This document shows, one piece after another, positions 12,981 to 21,935 of a DNA stretch of 64,000 nucleotides (position 1 is its first letter; every line of letters starts with the position of its first letter). Location of the stretch: positions 62,001 through 126,000 of the forward strand of contig JAIXOP010000003.1 of assembly GCA_027486725.1 (NCBI GenBank), given 5' to 3'. Origin of the DNA: Burkholderiales bacterium. GTDB taxonomy: Bacteria > Pseudomonadota > Gammaproteobacteria > Burkholderiales > Burkholderiaceae_A. A model generated the notes under the pieces. That model ran no database searches. It was given only the letters and a program-made list of their open reading frames with translations, and was not told where the DNA came from. Made by a program: the position numbers and the translations under genes.

Positions 12981-14171
12981 GTGGCGAGTCTGGGTGCTGT
13001 GGCCTGGATGGTCTGGCCCTTTGCCCTGGCCTATTTTCTAAGTTATGCCTTGCGCAACATCAATGCGGTGGTGGGCCCGGCCATGCAGGCCGAGCTGGGC
13101 CTGAGCCCTGGCGATCTGGGCGGACTGAGCGCGGCCTACTTCCTCGTTTTTGCCTTCATGCAATTGCCGCTCGGTGCCCTGCTCGATCGCTTTGGTCCTC
13201 GGCGCGTGGAGATGGTGCTGCTCATGTTCGGTGCGGCCGGCTGCGCGACCATGGCCCTGGGCGATGGTCTGGTTGACCTCTGGCTGGGGCGTGCGTTGGT
13301 GGGCATTGGCGTGTCGGCCTGCCTGATGGGCGCCTACAAGGCCTTTCGCATGCAGTTCGCCCCCGAGCAGCAGGCGGGACTGGCCTCGGTGATGCTCGTG
13401 GTGGGAACGGTGGGCGCCATCGCCGTCACCACGCCGGTGGCATGGCTGGTGGAGGCGGTGGGCTGGCGCATGGTGTTTTGGCTCTGCGCCCTGCTTTTCG
13501 TGCTCTCGTCACTGAGCCTTGGCTGGCTGGTGCCACCCCTGCCCGGCAGTGCCCGGGTGGGCGAGAGCCTCTTTCAGCAGAGCCTGCGGGGCATTGGTCT
13601 GGTGATGCGCCACCGGGAATTCCTGCGGCTGGCCCCCTTCGCATTGGTGACCTACGGCGGCTATCTCGCCATGTCGGGCCTATGGCTTGGGCCATGGCTC
13701 CGCGAGGTGGTCGGGATGTCGGCCCCCGCAGCCGCGGCCGGCCTGGCCCAGCTGATGGTGGCCGCGCTGGTGGGGCATCTTCTGGTTGCGGTGCTTGCGC
13801 ACCGTTGGGCGGGCAGCGATGTCGGCCGCATCGATCGACTGCTGCACGGCGGGGTCTTGGCCCTGCTGCTGCTCTCGGCCGGGGCCGTGGCCATGCCGGA
13901 GCTCTCTCTGGCACTCTGGGCTCTGGCCTTCGTGGCCGCCGGATTCACCACCCTGGCCTACATTCGCATCAGCCTGTGCTTCGAGCCGGAGCGATCGGGG
14001 CAGGCCACCACAGCGATCAACTTCGTGATCTTCCTCGGGGGGTTCCTGGTGCAGTGGCTGGTCGGCCTCTGGCCATCGCTGCTGGAGGCCTTCTGGGGAT
14101 GGGTGGCCCTGCAGGCCCTGGCTTGGCTGTTCATGGTGGGCATGGCAAGAGGGCGCCGCAGAGCCCACTGA
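12981..14171 (+). CDS. MFS transporter
   Basis: Major facilitator superfamily carrier of 396 residues with about twelve hydrophobic segments. The loop 2-3 signature is clear (GALLDRFGPRRVEMV), and the N-terminal half contains RNINAVVGPAMQAELGLS, typical of sugar-phosphate/organic-anion type MFS members. The start is GTG at 12981, just after the lipoprotein stop; a later ATG (WMVWPF) would truncate the first helix. Substrate is not predictable. A second MFS gene at 26651 shares DRFGPRR and general layout, so the two are distant paralogues. It converges on comM with a 25 bp gap. Confidence 0.85.
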   Translation: MASLGAVAWMVWPFALAYFLSYALRNINAVVGPAMQAELGLSPGDLGGLSAAYFLVFAFMQLPLGALLDRFGPRRVEMVLLMFGAAGCATMALGDGLVDLWLGRALVGIGVSACLMGAYKAFRMQFAPEQQAGLASVMLVVGTVGAIAVTTPVAWLVEAVGWRMVFWLCALLFVLSSLSLGWLVPPLPGSARVGESLFQQSLRGIGLVMRHREFLRLAPFALVTYGGYLAMSGLWLGPWLREVVGMSAPAAAAGLAQLMVAALVGHLLVAVLAHRWAGSDVGRIDRLLHGGVLALLLLSAGAVAMPELSLALWALAFVAAGFTTLAYIRISLCFEPERSGQATTAINFVIFLGGFLVQWLVGLWPSLLEAFWGWVALQALAWLFMVGMARGRRRAH

Positions 14172-14196
14172 GGTAGCCCAAGCGGCTGCCGCGGAG

Positions 14197-15888
14197 CTAG
14201 GCCAAGACCGCCTGCTGCCAGCGCCGCACCCCGGCCCGCAGTCGCAGGGCCAGGTCCACATCGGCGGGGAGCACGGTGCAGGGCCCGCGCGGCGATGCCG
14301 GCGCTGAGGTTTTGGCAAGCTTGGCTGCCTCGGCACCCTCGGCCAGCAAGGCACAGGTCTGGGCGAGGGCGGTGAGCCCCTGGCAGACCCGCTCAGAGAA
14401 GGCCGCTGCCCGAGCCTCTTGGTCGAGCACGGCGCGGGCCTCGGGCAGAAGGATGGGCACCGGCGCATCGGGGGCGGTCGCCCGACCCCGCACGGGCCCA
14501 CCGGCCTGGCGCAGCGCCTGGGCATGGACAATCGCCTGCGCCAGAGACTCCGGGCTGCGCAGCAGGGCGGCATGGCGGGAATCGATGGCCGGCTGAAGGC
14601 CCCCAGGATCGAGCACCAGCACCATCGAGAAGCGATCGAGCAGCGGCCCGGAGAGCCGCGCCTGCGCGCGCTGCCGAAGCTGAGGCCGGCAGCTGCAGGA
14701 CCGCTGGAGCGATAGTGCATGACCGCAAGCACAGGGATTGAGTGCGGCGATGAGTTGAAATCGGGCGGGCAGGGTCAGCGCGCGCTCCCCCCGCGAGAGT
14801 CCCACCTGCCCCGACTCCAGGGGCTCGCGCAAGGCCTCGAGCACGCCCGCCCCCATTTCAGAAATCTCGTCGAGAAAGAGCAGGCCAGCATGGGCCCGGC
14901 TCGCCTCGCCTGGGCGGATGGGAATGCCTCCACCCACCAGAGCCCGCAGCGTGATGGAGTGGTGGGGGGTGCGCACGGGTGGCCGCCGGCAGAGCTGGCC
15001 CGCGGGCTGCGACTCCAGGGCCTGAAGTGCTGCCTGCTCGAGGGCCTCGTGGGCAGACAGGGGCGGCAGCAGGGCTGCGATCTGACGGGCCAGGAGGGTC
15101 TTGCCCACGCCGGGGGCCCCAATGAGGAGCAGGGGATGGCGGCCGGCGATGGCAGCGAGTGCGGCCAACACCGCCAGGTCTTGGCCGCGGCTGCGGCGCT
15201 CCTCAAGACCAGGCAGGCCAGGGTCCAGCGGGCCGGGCTCCACCGGCAAGGCCCTCGCGGGAGCCACGGCTGCGGTGGCAGCGCTGGGCGGCGATGCGGG
15301 GTCGGCGGGACCGGTGAGCGCTGCGAGATCGGAGAGGCCGACGTGGTGGTGGCGCCGCTCTCGGGCGGCCGACACGATCTGGGCAAGATCGCTAGCGAAC
15401 CATGGCCCTGTATCGGCGCTGGCCGGCAGCTCGGCGAGCACCGAGAGGGCTGCCGCATCGGCAGCAGGCATCACCAGGGGGCGCTGCAGGGCAGACTGGC
15501 GGTGCGCGAGCACCAGAGCCAGGGGTGCTCGGCTGGCCTGCAGTGCCCCGGCCAGAGAGAGTTCGCCCACCCAGAGGGCGCGGGCCAGCCAGTCGGCTGG
15601 CAGCTGACCCGAGGCAGCAAGAATGGCCAGGGCAATGGGCAGGTCGAGCCCCGTGGAATCCTTGGGCTGCTCGGTGGGCAGCAGGCCCACCGTGATCCGA
15701 CGGCTCGGCATCGTGAGGCCCACCGAGGAGATGGCCGCGCGGACCCGCTCGCGGGCCTCGCGCACCGAGGCTGAGGCCTGACCAACGATGGCGAGCGAGG
15801 GCAGACCCGGCGCCAGATGCGCCTCGACCTGCAGGGCTTCGGCCTGCAGGCCATGGAGAGTGAGGGTATCGATGCGCGCCCAAGACAT
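14197..15888 (-). CDS. comM: YifB/ComM-family AAA+ ATPase
   Basis: Magnesium-chelatase-like AAA+ protein; ComM is a hexameric helicase that aids branch migration during integration of DNA taken up by natural transformation. The 563-residue protein has the N-terminal ChlI-type domain (GLPSLAIVGQASASVREARERV), Walker A GAPGVGKTLLA near residue 256, Walker B LLFLDEISEM, and the C-terminal Mg-chelatase domain. It follows ubiK by 33 bp in a leftward pair, a frequent proteobacterial arrangement. Together with dprA at 38 kb it fits a transformation-related recombination capacity. Confidence 0.92.
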   Translation of the reverse strand: MSWARIDTLTLHGLQAEALQVEAHLAPGLPSLAIVGQASASVREARERVRAAISSVGLTMPSRRITVGLLPTEQPKDSTGLDLPIALAILAASGQLPADWLARALWVGELSLAGALQASRAPLALVLAHRQSALQRPLVMPAADAAALSVLAELPASADTGPWFASDLAQIVSAARERRHHHVGLSDLAALTGPADPASPPSAATAAVAPARALPVEPGPLDPGLPGLEERRSRGQDLAVLAALAAIAGRHPLLLIGAPGVGKTLLARQIAALLPPLSAHEALEQAALQALESQPAGQLCRRPPVRTPHHSITLRALVGGGIPIRPGEASRAHAGLLFLDEISEMGAGVLEALREPLESGQVGLSRGERALTLPARFQLIAALNPCACGHALSLQRSCSCRPQLRQRAQARLSGPLLDRFSMVLVLDPGGLQPAIDSRHAALLRSPESLAQAIVHAQALRQAGGPVRGRATAPDAPVPILLPEARAVLDQEARAAAFSERVCQGLTALAQTCALLAEGAEAAKLAKTSAPASPRGPCTVLPADVDLALRLRAGVRRWQQAVLA

Positions 15889-15921
15889 GCCCCAGAGTCT
15901 GGGGCGGGCCCGCGCGGACGG

Positions 15922-16146
15922 CTATTGGCCGGACGGCTTAGACGCAGGTGCAGGCGACGACTGGGTGGCGCTCAATTCCTTGACGCGGGCCTCGAGGGCC
16001 GCGAGGCGAGCCTCGGCCTGGGCAAGGAGGGCCTGCTGCTGCTCAAAGGCCTCGCGGGGAACGACGTCGAGGTGGGCAAGCGCGGCCGACCAGGCCTGCT
16101 GGGCGGCCTCGGGCAGTCGATCGAGAAATGGGGGGATGCGCGACAT
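15922..16146 (-). CDS. ubiK: Ubiquinone biosynthesis accessory factor UbiK
   Basis: A 74-residue protein of the BMFP/YqiC family. It has the conserved opening MSRIPPFLDRLPEAA and a coiled-coil C-terminal half (FEQQQALLAQAEARLAALEARVKEL), followed by a low-complexity tail. UbiK forms a trimeric coiled coil that binds membranes and UbiJ and assists aerobic ubiquinone synthesis. It lies upstream of comM and divergent from torF; its own promoter must share the intergenic region that carries the NtrC-like palindrome. Confidence 0.88.
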   Translation of the reverse strand: MSRIPPFLDRLPEAAQQAWSAALAHLDVVPREAFEQQQALLAQAEARLAALEARVKELSATQSSPAPASKPSGQ

Positions 16147-16219
16147 GCCCGAAAGTTACCACGCGCGACCACGCAGGTCGGTCGGCCAGCAGCCAGTGCC
16201 CCGGAATGCTGGTGCAGGC

Positions 16220-16238
16220 GCGCACCAATCTGGTGCGC
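16220..16238. promoter_or_regulatory. NtrC-like binding palindrome
   Basis: GCGCACC-AATCT-GGTGCGC is a perfect seven-base inverted repeat matching the NtrC consensus GCACC-N5-GGTGC. Additional TGGTGCA half-sites lie at 16210-16216 and 16246-16252. The site is about 120 bp upstream of the sigma-54 promoter, the usual enhancer distance, and precedes an ammonium transport operon. Confidence 0.75.
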
Positions 16239-16344
16239 CCCAGGATGGTGCAGGCCGTTCATCCCACGGGAGCGGCTCCGGGAGCGCACAAGACCCACCC
16301 AAGGAACAATGCAACACATTGTTTTATAGTGATTTTTATAGACA

Positions 16345-16360
16345 TGGCACGGAGATCGCT
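16345..16360 (+). promoter_or_regulatory. Sigma-54 promoter of torF-glnK-amtB
   Basis: TGGCACGGAGATCGCT matches the RpoN consensus TGGCACG-N4-TTGCW with a single mismatch (TC for TT), keeping the essential -24 GG and -12 GC at correct spacing. The torF start codon lies 40 bp downstream. With the NtrC-like palindrome upstream, this predicts induction under nitrogen limitation. Confidence 0.75.
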
Positions 16361-16400
16361 CCATGTCGGGGGCAAACCCCCTCTCATGGAGATCACACCT

Positions 16401-17141
16401 ATGTCTAGCAAGTTCTTTGTTGCACCCCTCGTTGCCCTTTGCGCCCTGAGCGCTTCGGGCGTTGCCCAGGCCGCCGACGACTTCACCGTCACCGGCACCG
16501 CCGGCGTCTACAGCGACTACCGCTTCCGCGGCATCTCGCAGACCGGCAAGAAACCCGCACTCCAGGGCGGCTTCACCGTGGCCCACTCCAGCGGCTTTTA
16601 TGTCGGCAACTGGAACTCCAACGTCGACAGCAAAGATGTGCTGTTCAACGGCAGCAATCTGGAAATGGACATCTTCGGCGGCTACGCCACCACCGTCGGC
16701 GATTTCGGTCTCGACGCGGGCGTTCTCCAGTACTACTACCCCGGTCAGACTGCCGGCGGCAATGTCGACACCACCGAGGTCTATGGCAGCGTGAAGTACG
16801 GCCCGGCCCTCCTGAAGGTCTCGTATGCCCTGACCGAGTACTTTGGTGTTCCCGACAGCGATGGAACCATCTACACCAACCTGTCGCTGAGCCAGCCCAT
16901 CACCGAGAAAATCGCGGTCTCGGCAGCCGCCGGCTTCACCCTGGGGGAAAAGAACCAGGCCGACTACAGCGACTACATGGTCGGCGTGTCCTATGCCCTG
17001 CCCCAGAACTTCACCGTGGGCCTGAACTACCACTTCAACGCCGGCAAGGGTTCGAATGTGAGCGGTATGACAGGTATGGGTGCCACTGGTCGTGAACTTG
17101 GCTCCGACGGCGCCGTCCTCTACATCTCCAAAGCCTTCTAA
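16401..17141 (+). CDS. TorF-family putative porin
   Basis: Predicted outer-membrane beta-barrel of 246 residues with a cleavable signal peptide ending GVAQA before ADDFTVTGTAG. The TIGR02001 features are visible: YSDYRFRGISQT near the N-terminus, alternating amphipathic strands, and a C-terminal aromatic (KAF). The ATG at 16401 is preferred over 16386 because GGAG precedes it at good spacing and the signal peptide begins there. Family members are commonly found upstream of glnK-amtB in betaproteobacteria, so a role in passage of ammonium or another nitrogen source is inferred, not shown. Expression should depend on the sigma-54 promoter upstream. Confidence 0.85.
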   Translation: MSSKFFVAPLVALCALSASGVAQAADDFTVTGTAGVYSDYRFRGISQTGKKPALQGGFTVAHSSGFYVGNWNSNVDSKDVLFNGSNLEMDIFGGYATTVGDFGLDAGVLQYYYPGQTAGGNVDTTEVYGSVKYGPALLKVSYALTEYFGVPDSDGTIYTNLSLSQPITEKIAVSAAAGFTLGEKNQADYSDYMVGVSYALPQNFTVGLNYHFNAGKGSNVSGMTGMGATGRELGSDGAVLYISKAF

Positions 17142-17531
<390 letters not shown>

Positions 17532-17556
17532 TCCCCTCCCCCTCAAAGGATTCCTC

Positions 17557-19026
17557 ATGAAATCGTTGACCTTGAAATCGAGCAGCACGGGGGCTCTCCT
17601 CGGCCTGCTCCTCATGGTGGTGAGCCTCTTTGCCTCGCCCACCTTTGCCCAGGAGGCTCCGGCCGCCCAGGCCGTGGCCGCCGCTGCTGCCGAAGCCGCT
17701 CCCGCCGTTGCAGCCACGCCCAACAAGGGCGACACCGCATGGATGCTGATCTCCACCGTGCTCGTGCTGTTCATGATCGTGCCGGGCCTGGCCCTGTTCT
17801 ACGGCGGCCTCGTGCGCGCCAAAAACATGCTGTCGGTGCTGATGCAGGTGATGGTGGGCGCCTCGCTCATCTTCGTGCTCTGGTCGATCTATGGCTACAC
17901 CGTGGCATTCACCCCCGGCAATCCCTTCTTCGGCGGCTTTGACAAGCTCTTCCTTGCTGGCATCACGCCCGACTCCGTGGCGGCCACCTTCAGCAAGGGT
18001 GTTGTGATTCCCGAGCTGGTGTTTGTCGCCTTCCAGGGCACCTTCGCCGCCATCACTGCCGCCCTCATCGTGGGCTCGGTGGCCGAGCGCATGAAGTTCT
18101 CCGCCGTCCTGCTGTTCCTGGTCATCTGGTTCACCTTCTCCTACCTGCCCGTGGCCCACATGGTCTGGTACTGGGATGGTCCGGACGCCATCACCGATGC
18201 CGCCTCGCTCGAGACCGTGCTCGGCAATGCCGGCTTCCTCTGGGCCAAGGGCGCCCTCGACTTCGCTGGCGGCACCGTGGTGCACATCAACGCCGGTGTG
18301 GCGGGTCTCGTTGCCGCGTACTTCGTGGGCAAGCGCGTGGGCTATGGCCGCGAAGCCATGACCCCGCACTCGCTGACCCTCACCATGGTGGGTGCTGCCA
18401 TGCTGTGGGTGGGCTGGTTCGGGTTCAACGCCGGCTCCAACCTCGAGGCCACGGGCCTGGCCGCTCTGGCCATGACCAACACCCTGTTTGCCTGTTCGGC
18501 CGCCGTTCTCTCCTGGCTGGCTGGCGAGTGGGTCCTCAAGGGCAAGCCCTCGATGCTCGGTGCAGCCTCGGGTGCGGTCGCAGGCCTGGTGGGCATCACC
18601 CCCGCCGCTGGCTTCGTGGGCCTCAATGGTGCGCTGATCATCGGCCTGGTCGCCGGTCTGGTCTGCCTCTGGGGCGTGACGGGTCTGAAGCGTCTGCTGA
18701 AGGCCGACGACTCGCTCGACGTCTTCGGCATCCATGGCCTGGGCGGCATCGTGGGCGCTCTGCTCACCGGCGTGTTTGCCTCGCCTGAGCTGGGCGGCAT
18801 GGGCGTCTACGACTATGTGGCCAACAAGACGGCCGAGGGCTACTCGATTGCGACGCAGCTCTACGTGCAGGCCGAGGGTGTGCTGGTGACCCTGGTGCTG
18901 TCGACCGTCGTCTCGGTGATTGCCCTGCTGATTGTGAAGGTGGTGGTTGGACTGCGTGTGAGCGAAGAAGAAGAGCGCGAAGGCCTCGACATCAGCTCCC
19001 ATGGCGAGAAGGCCTACTACATGTAA
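17557..19026 (+). CDS. amtB: Ammonium transporter AmtB
   Basis: Trimeric inner-membrane ammonium channel. The 489-residue precursor has an N-terminal signal-like segment (LLMVVSLFASPTFAQ), an Ala-rich linker, then eleven hydrophobic helices. The twin-histidine pore residues are in DFAGGTVVHINAG and IHGLGGIVGALLTG, and the C-terminal tail after VGLRVSEEEEREGLD is the GlnK contact region. It closes the torF-glnK-amtB unit and is followed by a strong terminator. Confidence 0.96.
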   Translation: MKSLTLKSSSTGALLGLLLMVVSLFASPTFAQEAPAAQAVAAAAAEAAPAVAATPNKGDTAWMLISTVLVLFMIVPGLALFYGGLVRAKNMLSVLMQVMVGASLIFVLWSIYGYTVAFTPGNPFFGGFDKLFLAGITPDSVAATFSKGVVIPELVFVAFQGTFAAITAALIVGSVAERMKFSAVLLFLVIWFTFSYLPVAHMVWYWDGPDAITDAASLETVLGNAGFLWAKGALDFAGGTVVHINAGVAGLVAAYFVGKRVGYGREAMTPHSLTLTMVGAAMLWVGWFGFNAGSNLEATGLAALAMTNTLFACSAAVLSWLAGEWVLKGKPSMLGAASGAVAGLVGITPAAGFVGLNGALIIGLVAGLVCLWGVTGLKRLLKADDSLDVFGIHGLGGIVGALLTGVFASPELGGMGVYDYVANKTAEGYSIATQLYVQAEGVLVTLVLSTVVSVIALLIVKVVVGLRVSEEEEREGLDISSHGEKAYYM

Positions 19027-19084
19027 CTCCCCCGTTTGGTTTCTCCTAGGGTGGGGCCCCGTGTTCGGCATGGGGCCCAGTTCA

Positions 19085-19118
19085 AAGCCCGGCCAGCGTC
19101 ATTGGCCGGGCTTTTTTT
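19085..19118 (+). terminator. Rho-independent terminator of amtB operon
   Basis: AAGCCCGGCCA and TGGCCGGGCTT form an eleven-pair stem with a seven-base loop followed by a run of T. A second hairpin (GGGCCCC/GGGGCCC, 19054-19078) lies just upstream. This is the clearest terminator in the left half of the window. Confidence 0.93.
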
Positions 19119-19129
19119 ATCTCTACAAT
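19102..19129 (+). promoter_or_regulatory. Candidate gshA promoter overlapping the terminator
   Basis: TTGGCC (19102-19107) and TACAAT (19124-19129) are separated by 16 bp, a reasonable sigma-70 pair. The -35 lies inside the descending arm of the amtB terminator. The -10 ends six bases before the gshA ATG, so transcription would begin at or next to the start codon. Confidence 0.45.
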
Positions 19130-19135
19130 GGCCGA

Positions 19136-20467
19136 ATGACCCCCAAAGCCCATTCGTCGCTCTGCCCCCACCTCCTCGAGCTCGAAGCCAAAATGCTTCG
19201 CGGCACGTTCGAGATCGAGGCCTGGTTTCGGGCGCAATGGCGGGACCATCAGCCCCCGTTTTATTCCTCGGTCGACCTGCGCAATGCCTGCTTCAAGCTC
19301 GCCCCGGTCGACACCAATCTCTTTCCCGGTGGCTTCAACAATCTGGGCCCCAGTGCCCACCCAGTCACGATTCAGGCCCTGATGGCCGCGGGCGAAGACC
19401 ACTGCCCCGAGATGCGTCGGGTGCTGCTGGTGCCCGAGAACCATACCCGCAACACCTTCTACCTGCGCAATGTGGCGGTGCTGCAGCGGCTGCTCCTGCA
19501 GGCGGGCTATCAGGTCCGGATCGGCAGCCTGCTGCCCGAGGTCACCGAACCCACACCGCTGGTGCTGCCACCGGCCGAAGGTCATCCCCACGAAGAGACC
19601 CTGCTGCTCGAGCCCCTGGTGCGTCGAGGCAGCCGGCTGGGCCTGCAGGACTTCGACCCCTGCATGGTGCTGCTCAACAACGACCTCTCGGCCGGAGCCC
19701 CAGCCATCCTGCAGGGCATCCAGGGCCAGCACCTTCTGCCGCCCCTGCATGGGGGCTGGTTCGCGCGGCGCAAGAGCCACCACTTTGCGGCCTACCGCGA
19801 TGTCGCGGCCGAATTCTCTGCCCGCCTGGGCATCGACCCCTGGATCATCGATCCCATCTTCGATACCTGCACCGGGATCAACTTCCACGAGCGCTCCGGC
19901 GAGGAAGAGATGGCCGACAAGGTCGACCGCATGCTGGCCGAGATCCGCCGCCGCTATCAAGAGCACAAAGTGGAGCAGACCCCATTTGTGGTCATCAAGG
20001 CCGATGCGGGCACCTACGGCATGGGCATCATGATGGTCAAAGACGCCGCCGAGGTGCGCAACCTCAACCGCAAGCAGCGCAACAAGATGTCGGTCATCAA
20101 AGAAGGGCTCGAGGTCAGCGACGTGCTGCTTCAGGAGGGTGTGCATTCCTTTGAGACCGTCATGCACGACGGCCTGGAGTCGGTGGCCGAGCCCGTGGTC
20201 TACATGGTCGATCGCTATGTGGTCGGTGGCTTCTATCGGGTGCATGCCGAGCGGGGGCCCGACGAAAACCTCAACGCCCCCGGTGCCCACTTCGTCCCAC
20301 TGCCCTTCGACGACGGCTGCCATCAGCCCATGCCCTCGGGACACCCCGATGCGACCCAGAACCGCCTTTATCTCTACGGCGTGATCGCCCGGCTGGCAGC
20401 CCTGGCGGCATCGCGAGAGCTGGAGGCCACCAATCCCGCGCTCGACATCTCCATGCAGGCAGCCTAA
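19136..20467 (+). CDS. gshA: Glutamate-cysteine ligase (TIGR02049 type)
   Basis: First enzyme of glutathione synthesis, joining glutamate and cysteine with ATP. The 443-residue protein belongs to the non-classical proteobacterial family first noted in Acidithiobacillus; recognised stretches include SVDLRNACFKLAPVDTNLFP, FNNLGPSAHP, IDTCTGINFHER-like DTCTGINFHERSG and KADAGTYGMGIM, the ATP-grasp-like region. I chose ATG 19136, which removes an N-terminal extension that would run through the terminator. No Shine-Dalgarno precedes it. gshB follows after 14 bp. The classical E. coli GshA family is unrelated in sequence. Confidence 0.92.
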   Translation: MTPKAHSSLCPHLLELEAKMLRGTFEIEAWFRAQWRDHQPPFYSSVDLRNACFKLAPVDTNLFPGGFNNLGPSAHPVTIQALMAAGEDHCPEMRRVLLVPENHTRNTFYLRNVAVLQRLLLQAGYQVRIGSLLPEVTEPTPLVLPPAEGHPHEETLLLEPLVRRGSRLGLQDFDPCMVLLNNDLSAGAPAILQGIQGQHLLPPLHGGWFARRKSHHFAAYRDVAAEFSARLGIDPWIIDPIFDTCTGINFHERSGEEEMADKVDRMLAEIRRRYQEHKVEQTPFVVIKADAGTYGMGIMMVKDAAEVRNLNRKQRNKMSVIKEGLEVSDVLLQEGVHSFETVMHDGLESVAEPVVYMVDRYVVGGFYRVHAERGPDENLNAPGAHFVPLPFDDGCHQPMPSGHPDATQNRLYLYGVIARLAALAASRELEATNPALDISMQAA

Positions 20468-20481
20468 GTCGGCCAACGCCC

Positions 20482-21492
20482 ATGCGCCTGCTCTTCATCG
20501 TTGATCCTCCGGCCACACTCAAGGCCTACAAAGACAGCAGCGTGGTCATGATGCAGGCCGCTCAGGCCCGGGGCCACGAGGTCTGGGTGATGGATGCCGC
20601 GAGCCTGTCCGCCCAATGGCCCCTGGCCGCCGGCACCCAGCCCATCCTGGAGGGGCTGCAGCCCGTGCGCCTGCGCGGCGCTGCAGGGTCCAACCCCATG
20701 GCCGCCCCCGCCAAGACCGATGCCCTAGAAGACTGGGCCGAGCTTGGGCCGCACCAGAGCCTGCCCTTGGGTGCCATCGACGCAGCCCTGATGCGCAAGG
20801 ACCCGCCCTTCGACGCCGCATTCTTCACCGCAACCCTCATGCTCTCGGCGCTCGAGCGCCTGGGCCTGCGCGTGTTCAATGCTCCGCAGTCGCTGAGAGA
20901 CCACGGAGAAAAGCTCGCGCTGCTGGAGTTTCCCGAGTTCGCCCCCCCGGGTCTCGTCTCGGCCGATCCAGCCCGGCTGGCCGATGCGGCACAGAGATTT
21001 CAGAAGGTGGTCTACAAGCCACTCGATGCCATGGGGGGCAGCGGCATTTTTGTCTGCGAGCGCGGCGACCCCAACATTCCTGTGGTGATCGAGACCCTGA
21101 CCCACCACGGCCGTCTGCCGATCATGGCCCAGGAGTATCTGCCCGCGATCGCCTCCGGGGACAAGCGCATTCTGGTCTTTGACGGCGAGCCCATCGACTG
21201 GGCCCTCGCCCGCATTCCCCCCGAAGGTGCATCGCGGGGCAATCTCGCCGCCGGCGGCCGGGCCGAGGTGCGGCCCCTGAGCGCCCGCGACCGAGACATC
21301 GCCGTGGCGGTGGGGGCTCGGCTTCGCGGCCGAGGTCTGCTGCTGCTCGGCCTCGATGTGATTGGGGATCACCTCACTGAGATCAACGTCACCAGCCCGA
21401 CGGGCTTTCGCGAAATCCAAGACCAGACGGGCGACCCGATCGGCATGACATTCATCGAGACCCTCGAGCGGGTTCTGGCGCGGCAGCCATGA
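20482..21492 (+). CDS. gshB: Glutathione synthetase
   Basis: ATP-grasp enzyme that adds glycine to gamma-glutamylcysteine. The 336-residue protein has the family N-terminus MRLLFIVDPPATLKAYKDSS, the central KPLDAMGGSGIF segment of the ATP-binding loop, and the C-terminal metal/substrate region GLDVIGDHLTEINVTSPTG. Length is similar to E. coli GshB (316). It overlaps the PTS EIIA gene by ATGA, tying glutathione synthesis and the regulatory PTS into one transcript, an order typical of Burkholderiales. Confidence 0.96.
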   Translation: MRLLFIVDPPATLKAYKDSSVVMMQAAQARGHEVWVMDAASLSAQWPLAAGTQPILEGLQPVRLRGAAGSNPMAAPAKTDALEDWAELGPHQSLPLGAIDAALMRKDPPFDAAFFTATLMLSALERLGLRVFNAPQSLRDHGEKLALLEFPEFAPPGLVSADPARLADAAQRFQKVVYKPLDAMGGSGIFVCERGDPNIPVVIETLTHHGRLPIMAQEYLPAIASGDKRILVFDGEPIDWALARIPPEGASRGNLAAGGRAEVRPLSARDRDIAVAVGARLRGRGLLLLGLDVIGDHLTEINVTSPTGFREIQDQTGDPIGMTFIETLERVLARQP

Positions 21493-21935
21493 GCAGCGCT
21501 GGGCATTCCACCACTGTGGTGCTCGTCTGCCACGCGCCCCTGGCCACCGCCCTGCATGCTGTGGCCTGCCATGCCTTTGGGCAGGGCCTCGCAGATCTCC
21601 AGACCCTCGATGTGATGGCGGGTGCAACCCCCGACGCGGTGGCCGACGACATCGACCGGCTGCTCGTTGGATGTGGATCGCCCACACCGCTGCTTTTTCT
21701 CACCGATGTCCAGGGGGCAACGCCCGCCAACGGCATTGCCCGCTGGTGCGCCCGACAGCAGTCCCAGGCCGGCATCCCTCCGGGCGATCATCCCCCCATG
21801 CTTGCCGGCGTCTCGCTGCCGCTGCTGCTGCGCGCCCTCACCCACCGACACCAGCCCGCCGAGTCGCTCGCCCAAGAGCTGCTCGGCTGCACCCGTGCCC
21901 TTCCCTGCCGAATGGAGAATCCCGGTCCACCATGA
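21489..21935 (+). CDS. PTS EIIA component, mannose type
   Basis: A 148-residue EIIA of the mannose/fructose/sorbose family. The phospho-acceptor is expected to be His15 in VVLVCHAPLATAL, and LLFLTDVQGATPANGIA resembles the conserved D-x-x-G-x-(S/T)-P motif. It accepts phosphate from HPr. No EIIB or EIIC gene is nearby, so it is probably a regulatory rather than transport component. Overlaps gshB upstream and ptsH downstream, both by ATGA. The C-terminal 30 residues are less conserved. Confidence 0.88.
   Translation: MSSAGHSTTVVLVCHAPLATALHAVACHAFGQGLADLQTLDVMAGATPDAVADDIDRLLVGCGSPTPLLFLTDVQGATPANGIARWCARQQSQAGIPPGDHPPMLAGVSLPLLLRALTHRHQPAESLAQELLGCTRALPCRMENPGPP

Noticed and set aside
16210-16227. 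Second inverted repeat GGTGC-N6-GCACC next to the NtrC palindrome
   Set aside because: Half-site orientation and spacing differ from the NtrC consensus; treated as an extra half-site rather than a separate operator.
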